From Candidatus Nitrosopumilus sp. (GTDB lineage Archaea; Thermoproteota; Nitrososphaeria; Nitrososphaerales; Nitrosopumilaceae), in the NCBI GenBank assembly GCA_022758935.1, contig JAEMQG010000058.1, positions 1-13,407 of the forward strand: 13,407 nucleotides of DNA, read 5' to 3'. Below are positions 1 through 6,046 of this stretch, piece after piece (within the stretch, counting starts at the first letter, position 1; every line of letters starts with the position of its first letter). The notes under the pieces were generated by a model. The model did not search any database. It saw only the letters and a program-made list of their open reading frames with translations, and had not been told where the DNA came from. The position numbers and the translations under genes were made by a program.

Positions 1-131
1 ACACTGGTATTGGTTAGTTTGTGGTCTATTTTGGAATCCATAATTGCCATTGCGTTGGATTGAAGATTTGGTGTAATAATTAATACAGTTAATGTAAAAA
101 CAAAGACCAGTAATTTGCAATAGTTTTTCAT
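1..131 (-). CDS. Secreted or surface protein, N-terminal part only
   Basis: This reading frame starts with ATG at 131 and runs open off the left edge for 43 codons. It begins with Lys-Asn, then a hydrophobic stretch from about residue 6 to 20 (LLVFVFTLTVLIITP), then a short polar region ending in an Ala-Met-Ala-like signal peptidase site near residue 29. This is a classic Sec signal peptide, so the product is probably exported and processed or surface-attached. A TATA-like box about 28 nt upstream of the ATG fits leaderless transcription, which supports this start. The mature domain lies outside the window, so no function can be given. It is divergent from the gene at 299. Confidence 0.72.
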   Translation of the reverse strand, partial: MKNYCKLLVFVFTLTVLIITPNLQSNAMAIMDSKIDHKLTNTS

Positions 132-155
132 CTATGACCGAATTTAGACCATACC

Positions 156-162
156 ATTTAAT
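156..162 (-). promoter_or_regulatory. TATA box for the secreted-protein gene
   Basis: On the minus strand this reads ATTAAAT, centred about 28 nt upstream of the ATG at 131. That is the usual archaeal TATA-to-start distance for a leaderless transcript. Confidence 0.5.
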
Positions 163-298
163 GTTTTTTCCAACTCTGGCCCAAATCTCCAAATTATATG
201 TGAGACTGATGCTGTTTACGCTTCTAAACATAAAGACAAAATAGATTCTCTTCACGATCTTTTAATACAATAATGACGTAACGAATCCAGATATTGTC

Positions 299-535
299 AT
301 GTTGGAGAAGCAATTTAATCCAGAAATATTGTACAATAGAATTGTTCATTATTACATGGACAAAAAAGGATATTCAAAAGAAAAAGCAAATTCAATTGCA
401 CAGTCAGTTGTAACAAGAGAGGCTCAGCGAAGAATATGCAAAAATGAAAGATGCAAGCATTTTTCACATGATCACATTAGAAATTCTGAAACATGTCTAG
501 TCATAGACTGCGACTGTGCAAAATTTTCAAGCTAG
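299..535 (+). CDS. Small Cys/His-rich protein, putative metal-binding
   Basis: The 78-residue protein has a charged helical N-terminal half and a C-terminal half rich in possible metal ligands: Cys47, Cys52, His54, His57, His59, Cys66, Cys71 and Cys73 (spacing C-x4-C-x-H-x2-H-x-H-x6-C-x4-C-x-C). This resembles a compact zinc site, but I do not recognise the family and no catalytic motif is visible. There is no signal peptide, so it is probably cytoplasmic. AT-rich TATA-like sequence around 261-276 lies upstream. Its stop codon shares the tetranucleotide CTAG (532-535) with the stop of the convergent nuclease gene. The absence of other domains and the Cys/His pattern suggest a small regulator or adaptor, but that is a guess. 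Confidence 0.75.
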   Translation: MLEKQFNPEILYNRIVHYYMDKKGYSKEKANSIAQSVVTREAQRRICKNERCKHFSHDHIRNSETCLVIDCDCAKFSS

Positions 536-1494
536 ATAAAATCATCCAAAGAGTTTTCACGTAATGGCTGCGAACTAATCCCAATTTTTCTTAGGGACTC
601 TGCAAATTCCTCAACAAATCCATGAATAGTGTAAACTTGTTCTGCACCTGAACGCTTAACCACATCAACGAGTTCGTTAAAATCACAATGATCACTCAAG
701 GGAAATGAATAGTCAGCTCGTCTTCCAAATGCAAATCTTGAAGATTGTGCCCATCCACTAAATCCAATAGTTACTGCGCCATACTTTGATTTCATGTCCT
801 TTAGAAAAGAATTTTTCCCAGACATCATTGGTGCAACCATAATCCACGGTTTTTTAGACAGCAAGCCATTTTCTTCTGCCTCCGTATGACCCATTCCATC
901 CTTTAGGGATACGCCAAATCTTTGGTGAAGTGTGTTCATTTGTTTTACCGAGTCATGAAAGTAAAGAGGGCCCCAATGCCCAAATAGTTGAGTGATGGTC
1001 TGAGCTTTTCCTAGTTGATATCCCAATAAGATTACAGGTAATCCTCTTGCATAAAGATCGGAAATTAGTTTATTGACTTGATTTTGTAATTCAACCAACT
1101 TTGGAAAAATAAATTCTGGCAATCCAAATGTGCATTCTGTTATTAGCGTTTTACATTTTGGAATAGTTGCACCTTTGAGAAATCCTCGATCTCTGGTACA
1201 AATATCGCCCGTGTAGAGAATATCATCAAAAAGTAAACTCTTTGATCCCAAAATATGGCCGCTATCAATTAAGGAAAAATCATCAATATGTTGAATATGA
1301 TTATCCATTTTAAATCCCCTAAGATGCGCAATTTCGTTTGTTTCAATTGAAGTAAGAATCGTGCCTCCATTTTTTGATGGGAGGTGATCAAAGTGAGCAT
1401 GAGATACAAAATTGATTCCAGTAGCATCAACATTTTTGGGATCTAAGCATACTCGTCTTTGGCTAACTTCACATAGAATACCGTTTTTTGTCAT
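532..1494 (-). CDS. Metallo-beta-lactamase/beta-CASP-type nuclease (SNM1/CPSF73-like)
   Basis: The product resembles metallo-beta-lactamase-fold exonucleases grouped with mRNA 3'-end processing factors and the ligase-associated DNA exonucleases of bacteria. With the ATG at 1494 it has 320 residues. Visible motifs are the metal-binding HAHFDH at 32-37, SGH at 78-80, TGD at 95-97, a TECTFGLPE motif with Glu120 (beta-CASP motif A), GYQLGKAQ at 158-165, SDH at 267-269 (motif B) and IHG at 290-292 (motif C). The TFGLP and GY-LGKAQ segments are closer to the DNA exonuclease branch than to the RNA nucleases, so DNA repair is plausible, but RNA processing cannot be excluded. Its TATA box sits at about 1541, so transcription should begin near 1514. 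That makes the longer TTG start at 1527 unlikely and leaves ATG 1494, or a leaderless TTG at 1512, as the real start. Confidence 0.88.
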   Translation of the reverse strand: MTKNGILCEVSQRRVCLDPKNVDATGINFVSHAHFDHLPSKNGGTILTSIETNEIAHLRGFKMDNHIQHIDDFSLIDSGHILGSKSLLFDDILYTGDICTRDRGFLKGATIPKCKTLITECTFGLPEFIFPKLVELQNQVNKLISDLYARGLPVILLGYQLGKAQTITQLFGHWGPLYFHDSVKQMNTLHQRFGVSLKDGMGHTEAEENGLLSKKPWIMVAPMMSGKNSFLKDMKSKYGAVTIGFSGWAQSSRFAFGRRADYSFPLSDHCDFNELVDVVKRSGAEQVYTIHGFVEEFAESLRKIGISSQPLRENSLDDFI

Positions 1495-1800
1495 TCTGAC
1501 AGTTGGAGACAATACAAGACAAAACAATTGAATTTGATATAAATTGCAGGTTTGGTATTTGTGAACCTCGGATCAATTGCTTTTCAACTAAAATTGGCCA
1601 AATATCAAGTCAGGGTATTCTAGCATTGTTTTTTAATATTAAAACTAGAAATTAGTTTTTAATCAGAGTGAAAATAAATTCCACTACCGATGGATTATTG
1701 AAAAGCAAAAATCCGAAATATTTGGTCACATTTTCAAGAAGTGGGAGTTTACCTTTAGAACCACACACATTAATTGTAGGTTTGGCCTAGCATGAGTTAG
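1495..1800. other. Divergent intergenic region between the nuclease gene and purN
   Basis: About 300 bases without a convincing gene. It holds the nuclease TATA box near 1541 and a weaker TATA-like ATTAATTG at about 1770-1777, which is 26 nt upstream of the purN TTG. The near-identical 13-mers ATTGCAGGTTTGG (1543-1555) and ATTGTAGGTTTGG (1773-1785) sit at its two ends. The middle is AT-rich and has no tRNA fold, no long inverted repeat and no box C/D signature that I can see. Confidence 0.5.
1538..1545 (-). promoter_or_regulatory. TATA box for the nuclease gene
   Basis: The minus strand reads AATTTATATC across 1536-1545, a strong archaeal TATA element. A start site about 26 nt downstream falls near 1514, inside the longest possible reading frame, which argues for a downstream start codon (1512 or 1494). 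Confidence 0.55.
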
Positions 1801-2418
1801 TTGCTAAATCTAGGAATTTTAATTTCGGGACGTGGGAGCAATATGGAATATATTCTAAAATCAATTAAACAAAAAAAAATCCCAATAAATCCAGTAATAG
1901 TCATATCAAACAAATCAGATGCTAAAGGCTTGGAGATTGCGCAAAAATTAGGCGTTAAAACAGAAATAATTGAGAGTAATGATTTCAAAGGAAATAAATT
2001 TGAATATGACAAAAAAATAATTAGAGTTTTAGAAAAATATGGAGTTACACCAAGCAATGGACTGGTGTGTCTAGCAGGATTTATGAGAATAATCAGCCCA
2101 GAGTTTGTTAAAAAATATAAAAATAGAATCATCAATATTCATCCAGCTTTACTGCCATCATTTCCAGGACTTCATGCACAAAAACAAGCGATAGATTATG
2201 GTTCAAAATATTCAGGATGTACTGTACACTTTGTAGATTCTGAAGTAGATACTGGGCCGATCATTTTGCAAGCAATAGTCAAAATAAAAAAAGAAGATAC
2301 AGAAAAGACACTATCCAAGCGCATCTTGAAGAAAGAACATCAGATTTACCCAGAAGTAATAAGACTGTTTGCAGAAAAAAAGATAGAGGTTTTAGGAAGA
2401 AAAACAATAATTAGCTAG
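1801..2418 (+). CDS. purN: Phosphoribosylglycinamide formyltransferase (GAR transformylase 1)
   Basis: PurN transfers a formyl group from 10-formyl-tetrahydrofolate to glycinamide ribonucleotide, the third step of purine synthesis. The 205-residue protein has the normal family length. It shows the phosphate-binding ILISGRGSN at 6-14, the folate-pocket LAGFMRI at 91-97, and NIHPALLPSFPG at 112-123 containing Asn112 and His114. It also has VDTGPII with Asp150. Asn112, His114 and Asp150 match the catalytic Asn-His-Asp trio of the family. The start is TTG at 1801: an in-frame TAG lies immediately upstream, and a TATA-like box about 26 nt upstream fits a leaderless message. It ends on a CTAG shared with the convergent cupin gene. 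folD, the cyclo-ligase gene and purD nearby belong to the same metabolic step. Confidence 0.95.
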   Translation: MLNLGILISGRGSNMEYILKSIKQKKIPINPVIVISNKSDAKGLEIAQKLGVKTEIIESNDFKGNKFEYDKKIIRVLEKYGVTPSNGLVCLAGFMRIISPEFVKKYKNRIINIHPALLPSFPGLHAQKQAIDYGSKYSGCTVHFVDSEVDTGPIILQAIVKIKKEDTEKTLSKRILKKEHQIYPEVIRLFAEKKIEVLGRKTIIS

Positions 2419-2735
2419 GAATCAGGTCCACCAAAAAAATACAAAACGACTAATTCTTTTGAGTTTCCATGAAAAAAATGCTCGATGTTTTTTCCTACAT
2501 AATACACCTTATTTTCAGATATAGTGTAATCAATATCTTTAATTTTTAAAAATCCGTCACCTTTGAGAATAAAATACAATTCGTCGCTTTCATGTGGTTC
2601 TTGTGTATCACTTTCTCCTGGTTGCAATACCAATACTCCTGCTGCTAAATTTTCTTTGTTGATAAAAGTGTGAAAATAGAAATCATTTTTTTGTATTTTT
2701 TCAATATACTCATTTATGTTAAATTCCAGATTCAT
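2415..2735 (-). CDS. Small single-domain cupin protein
   Basis: The 106-residue protein is a one-domain cupin beta-barrel. Cupin motif 1 is clear: G-x5-E-x-H-x3-E-x6-G around residues 40-60, but the first of the usual two histidines is Glu. Motif 2 follows as a VGKNIEH segment, with His-rich FFHGN behind it. A metal site with Glu, His, Glu and His ligands is therefore likely, but the substrate is unknown. A longer frame extends upstream to 2816, but it lies inside the preceding gene; ATG 2735 begins one base after that gene's stop and gives a proper cupin N-terminus. The tight spacing says the two are co-transcribed. It could be an oxygenase, an isomerase or a small-molecule sensor. Confidence 0.82.
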   Translation of the reverse strand: MNLEFNINEYIEKIQKNDFYFHTFINKENLAAGVLVLQPGESDTQEPHESDELYFILKGDGFLKIKDIDYTISENKVYYVGKNIEHFFHGNSKELVVLYFFGGPDS

Positions 2736-2736
2736 T

Positions 2737-3021
2737 TTATTGCGAAGCCACAGTGTAAAACTTTGGTTCAGGTAGTTTCTCCATAAACGACACTGCCATG
2801 GAGTGAAGTTTTTCATGTTCTGGACTTTGGTGCATTTTACTGAATTTTTCTAGATCTTCAAATTCAACTAGCACACGATGCTTGCCGTCTTTAGTTTCTA
2901 ACAGTCGTCTATTTACAAAACCATCGAATTTGGATATTGTCTTATTGGATTCAGAAAACCATTTTTTAAAGTCTGCGACAGAGTTTGGTTTTATTTGGAT
3001 ATCAGATATCACTACAAACAT
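2737..3021 (-). CDS. Antibiotic-biosynthesis-monooxygenase (ABM) domain protein
   Basis: The 94-residue protein looks like a dimeric alpha-beta barrel of the ABM/heme-degrading monooxygenase-like superfamily. It has an opening strand (FVVISDIQIK), a helix with W21 (SVADFKKWFSESN), the GFVNRRLLET strand after a Phe-Asp-Gly turn, a RVLVEFEDLEKF segment, and a second helix containing SPEHEKLH. Members range from quinol monooxygenases to heme-degrading enzymes and proteins of unknown role, so no reaction is assigned. A TTG four codons upstream could extend it, but ATG 3021 is preferred because a TATA-like element lies 25 nt upstream. The cupin gene follows after one base, suggesting a two-gene operon handling the same small molecule. 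Confidence 0.8.
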   Translation of the reverse strand: MFVVISDIQIKPNSVADFKKWFSESNKTISKFDGFVNRRLLETKDGKHRVLVEFEDLEKFSKMHQSPEHEKLHSMAVSFMEKLPEPKFYTVASQ

Positions 3022-3040
3022 GAATTTGTTCAATTAAGAC

Positions 3041-3050
3041 TTACATAATT
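3041..3050 (-). promoter_or_regulatory. TATA-like element for the ABM-cupin pair
   Basis: The minus strand reads AATTATGTAA, centred 25 nt upstream of ATG 3021. The match is weak but the spacing is right. Confidence 0.35.
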
Positions 3051-3093
3051 TCCTTTCCTAGATTTTCAAATTGAGATTAATGGTTTCCAAGGA

Positions 3094-3101
3094 TTAAATA
3101 T
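3094..3101 (+). promoter_or_regulatory. TATA box for the folD operon
   Basis: The sequence TTAAATAT is centred about 26 nt upstream of ATG 3124, so the transcript should start at or next to that ATG, with no leader. Confidence 0.6.
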
Positions 3102-3123
3102 CTACCAACTAGAAATAGTTTTG

Positions 3124-3987
3124 ATGACAGGCATAAAAATAGATGGAAAAGAGATTGCATCAGACGTAAAAGATAGGGTTCGGAGAGCTGCCACAGAACT
3201 AAAGAATCAAGGGATCAATCCATGTTTGGCAACCATTCTAGTTGGAGATAATCCAGCATCTGTCACTTATGTTAAAAATAAGCATAATGCGTGTGAAGAG
3301 GTAGGAATTGAAACCAAAGACTTCAAGTTACCATCAAATATCTCTCAATTAGAAATAGACAAAATAATTGATAATTTGAATAAAGACAACTCAGTTCATG
3401 GAATTTTGGTTCAATTGCCACTACCAGAACAGTTGGATGAATTTATCACAACGTCTAGAATTTCGCCCTTGAAAGATGTAGACGGCCTTACACCACATAA
3501 TGCAGGGTTACTGACAATGGGAAAAGCAATACTTGTTGCTTGCACGCCGTCTGGGATAATGGAAATGTTTGATTATCACAACATCGATCTGGAGGGGAAA
3601 AATACTGTTTTAATAAATCGAAGCAACCTTGTAGGGAAGCCTCTGTATCACCTGCTTTTAGAAAGAAATGCCACAGTTATCACATGTCACTCTAAAACAA
3701 AAAATATTGTAGAATTTTGCAGATCAGCTGACATTATAATTACAGCAGTTGGGGATAGAACCAAGTTTACATTGACGCCGGATATGATAAAAAAGGATGC
3801 AATAGTTATTGATGTCGCAGTTTCAAAATATCAAGAAAAGCTAGTTGGCGATGCAGATTTTGATCAAATCATTCAGAAAGCATCTTTTGCAACTCCGGTT
3901 CCAGGAGGAGTTGGGCCCATGACAGTTGCAATGTTATTGAAAAATACAATAACAGCTGCATCATTGAGTAATCAAATTGGAAAATAA
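3124..3987 (+). CDS. folD: Bifunctional methylene-THF dehydrogenase / methenyl-THF cyclohydrolase
   Basis: FolD oxidises 5,10-methylene-tetrahydrofolate to methenyl- and then hydrolyses it to 10-formyl-tetrahydrofolate, the donor used by PurN. The 287-residue protein is full length. It shows YVKNK with Tyr49 and catalytic Lys53, the VHGILVQLPLP block with Gln97, DVDGLTPHN with Asp120, CTPSGIMEM, a nucleotide-binding NRSNLVGKPL motif, and the C-terminal TPVPGGVGPMTVAMLL. The nucleotide motif usually begins Gly-Arg-Ser; here it is Asn-Arg-Ser. A TTG one codon upstream (3121) is possible, but TATA spacing points to ATG 3124. The last 11 bases overlap the cyclo-ligase gene in another frame, so the two are co-transcribed and probably translationally coupled. 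Confidence 0.95.
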   Translation: MTGIKIDGKEIASDVKDRVRRAATELKNQGINPCLATILVGDNPASVTYVKNKHNACEEVGIETKDFKLPSNISQLEIDKIIDNLNKDNSVHGILVQLPLPEQLDEFITTSRISPLKDVDGLTPHNAGLLTMGKAILVACTPSGIMEMFDYHNIDLEGKNTVLINRSNLVGKPLYHLLLERNATVITCHSKTKNIVEFCRSADIIITAVGDRTKFTLTPDMIKKDAIVIDVAVSKYQEKLVGDADFDQIIQKASFATPVPGGVGPMTVAMLLKNTITAASLSNQIGK

Positions 3988-4546
3988 TTCCGAGAAAACA
4001 TCATTGCGAAGATTACTCTTAGAGAAAAGAGATGGAACATCTTTTGATTTAATGAAAATTGCAAGCAAGTCAATACTGAAAAAAATAAAGAAAATTGAAT
4101 CATTTAGGGATGCGCAGAAAATAGGTGCCTACTATCCAACAGGTAGCGAAATACTAACACAGGATATTATGCAAGAAGCCCTAAGTGACGGAAAGGAGGT
4201 TTTTTTGCCCAAAGCGGTTGGAAAAGAAATGGAATTTAGAAAAATTGTCGATTTTAACAGCCTGGAGAGGGGCAGTTTTGACATAATGGAGCCTCGCGAT
4301 GAATGTCCAATCAACAACAATCTAGATGTAATACTAGTTCCAACAGTAGGAATTTCGCCTACGGGAGTAAGACTTGGATATGGCCATGGATATTATGATA
4401 GGTTTTTAGCAAAAAACAAAATTGAGACAATTTCTTTGACGCTGGAAAAACAGATTATTAGAAACATTCCACGTTCCGAACATGACATTATTATTAATTG
4501 GATTGTAACTGAAGACAGAGTACTAGATACATCAAAGATAAGATAG
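3977..4546 (+). CDS. 5-formyltetrahydrofolate cyclo-ligase (MTHFS family)
   Basis: This enzyme uses ATP to turn 5-formyl-tetrahydrofolate into 5,10-methenyl-tetrahydrofolate, returning it to the pool used by FolD and PurN. The 189-residue protein has the N-terminal SLRRLLLEKR helix typical of the family, an AYYPTGSEI segment at about 51-59, and the signature block at about 120-144: LVPTVGISPTG followed by VRLGYGHGYYDRFL. The usual Asp in the first half of that block is Ser here. The TTG at 3977 is the only start that keeps the basic N-terminal helix, which is needed for ATP binding in relatives. It overlaps folD by 11 nt upstream, and its 3' end overlaps the convergent purD by 15 nt. Confidence 0.92.
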   Translation: MENNSEKTSLRRLLLEKRDGTSFDLMKIASKSILKKIKKIESFRDAQKIGAYYPTGSEILTQDIMQEALSDGKEVFLPKAVGKEMEFRKIVDFNSLERGSFDIMEPRDECPINNNLDVILVPTVGISPTGVRLGYGHGYYDRFLAKNKIETISLTLEKQIIRNIPRSEHDIIINWIVTEDRVLDTSKIR

Positions 4547-5794
4547 ACCTTTTTTGCCAATGTCTTTCCTATAGTATTTGTGAGGCCATGAGATTTTTCC
4601 TACGGCGTCATATGCATTTGCAATTGCAGATTCCAGAGTGTCACCAAGCGCTGTAACCCCCAAGACTCTTCCACCATCAGATAGGATCTTTCCATCATGT
4701 CTTTTTGTTCCGGCATGAAAGACAATTGTGTTTTGAGAAACCAGATCAACCCCCGTAATTTCTTCATTTTTGGGAAATGATTCAGGATACCCCTCAGATG
4801 CCAAAACAACGCATACAGAGAATTGAGTCTTCCAATCTATTTGAGGCATTGAAGAAAGCGTACCTTCGACACTTGCTACAAGATAATCATACAAATCAAA
4901 ATCCATTCTCATCGTGATTGGCTGGCATTCAGGATCACCCATTCGTACATTGTACTCTAAAACATATGGTTCACCGTTTCTAATCATCACTCCTGCATAG
5001 AGAAATCCTTTGAAAGTGACTCCCTCATTTTTCATGGCATTAATGGTTTTGTTGATAATGTCATTTTGGATTTTTTCAGCTAGTGTATTGTCAATGACAG
5101 GAGTTGGAGAATATGCGCCCATTCCACCGGTGTTTGGGCCTTTGTCATCATCAAAAATTCTTTTGTGATCTTGGCTTGATGCCATCGGTATCGCAACTGT
5201 TCCATCACAGAGTGCAATGTATGATGCTTCAATTCCATCAATTCTTTCTTCTACAATAATGCGATTTCCAGCCTGACCAAATGTCTTTTTTACCAATATC
5301 GTATTAATTGCAGAAATTGCTTCATCGACATTACTACAAACAATCACACCTTTTCCTGAGGCAAGACCGTCTGCTTTGACTACAACATTGTAATCAAGTG
5401 ATTTTACATATTCTTGGGCTTTTTTTGCATTATCAAAGATTTCAAATCGTGCAGTTTGAATATTGTTTCTCTTCATGAAATTTTTTGCCCAGATCTTACT
5501 TGATTCCAATTGTGCTGCCTTTTGAGTAGGACCAAAAACTCTGAGATTCATTTGATTAAATTTATCAACAATCCCAGAAGCAAGAGGAATTTCAGGACCT
5601 ACTACGGTAAAGCAATTGTTTGTTTGTGCAAATTCTGCCAGTCCATCTAAATTATCTACATCGATTGGAACATTGTTTGTTGTTCCACCATTGCCAGGAG
5701 CCGTGAATACCGTATCAACTTTAGCGCTTTGGGATAATTTCCAAGATAATGCATGTTCTCTTCCACCAGAACCAACGACCAAAACATTAACCAA
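4532..5794 (-). CDS. purD: Phosphoribosylamine-glycine ligase (GAR synthetase)
   Basis: PurD joins glycine to phosphoribosylamine with ATP, making the GAR that PurN formylates. It is an ATP-grasp enzyme. With the TTG start at 5794 it has 420 residues, the family norm, and begins MVNVLVVGSGGREHAL as relatives do. Further motifs are PGNGGT at 33-38, GPEIPLASGIVD near 66, KADGLASGKGV at 140-150 (ATP loop), PNTGGMGAYSP, and the metal-binding EYNVRMGDPECQ. A longer frame from TTG 5815 would add seven residues, but that codon lies within the upstream edge of the TATA box, so it cannot be in the transcript. It is convergent with the folD operon and overlaps the cyclo-ligase end by 15 nt. Confidence 0.96.
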   Translation of the reverse strand: MVNVLVVGSGGREHALSWKLSQSAKVDTVFTAPGNGGTTNNVPIDVDNLDGLAEFAQTNNCFTVVGPEIPLASGIVDKFNQMNLRVFGPTQKAAQLESSKIWAKNFMKRNNIQTARFEIFDNAKKAQEYVKSLDYNVVVKADGLASGKGVIVCSNVDEAISAINTILVKKTFGQAGNRIIVEERIDGIEASYIALCDGTVAIPMASSQDHKRIFDDDKGPNTGGMGAYSPTPVIDNTLAEKIQNDIINKTINAMKNEGVTFKGFLYAGVMIRNGEPYVLEYNVRMGDPECQPITMRMDFDLYDYLVASVEGTLSSMPQIDWKTQFSVCVVLASEGYPESFPKNEEITGVDLVSQNTIVFHAGTKRHDGKILSDGGRVLGVTALGDTLESAIANAYDAVGKISWPHKYYRKDIGKKGLSYL

Positions 5795-5815
5795 TAAAAT
5801 TTGTCTTTGACTCAA

Positions 5816-5824
5816 TTATATAAT
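5816..5824 (-). promoter_or_regulatory. TATA box for purD
   Basis: ATTATATAA on the minus strand is a near-consensus archaeal TATA box centred 26 nt upstream of TTG 5794. It fixes that TTG as the leaderless start. The rest of the 252-nt gap up to ileS shows no gene. Confidence 0.65.
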
Positions 5825-6013
5825 CCAAGTTATCCGCAATTGAAAAAATAATTATTTATTCAAATGGACGATTCAGCATTTTGTTAATTTTGACTTATGT
5901 GCGTATCTTCTAGGATTTACAGAAAATTTTTCAGTTTGATCACAGCATTTTTCTTTTCTCTTGAAGTTTATCAAAAGTAAAAAGATTCCAATCTCACGAG
6001 AGGATCAATTTAG

Positions 6014-6023
6014 CTTTATAATG
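6014..6023 (+). promoter_or_regulatory. TATA box for ileS
   Basis: CTTTATAATG is centred about 28 nt upstream of ATG 6047, giving a leader of zero to a few bases. An ATG at 6021 is part of the box and out of frame. Confidence 0.6.
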
Positions 6024-6046
6024 CCACAACAATATCTAAATTTGAG

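Noticed and set aside
1561..1623. Twenty-codon GTG frame in the nuclease/purN gap
   Set aside because: Too short, with no recognisable sequence and no correctly spaced promoter.
1797..2135. Hydrophobic antisense frame in purN
   Set aside because: It mirrors the AT-rich codons of a clear purN gene and has no promoter or motif of its own.
2736..2816. Upstream extension of the cupin protein
   Set aside because: It lies entirely inside the ABM gene in another frame; the cupin domain starts after ATG 2735.
5825..6013. Possible leader RNA or riboswitch before ileS
   Set aside because: The TATA box at 6014-6023 puts the transcript start next to the ATG, so there is no leader, and no stable fold was seen.
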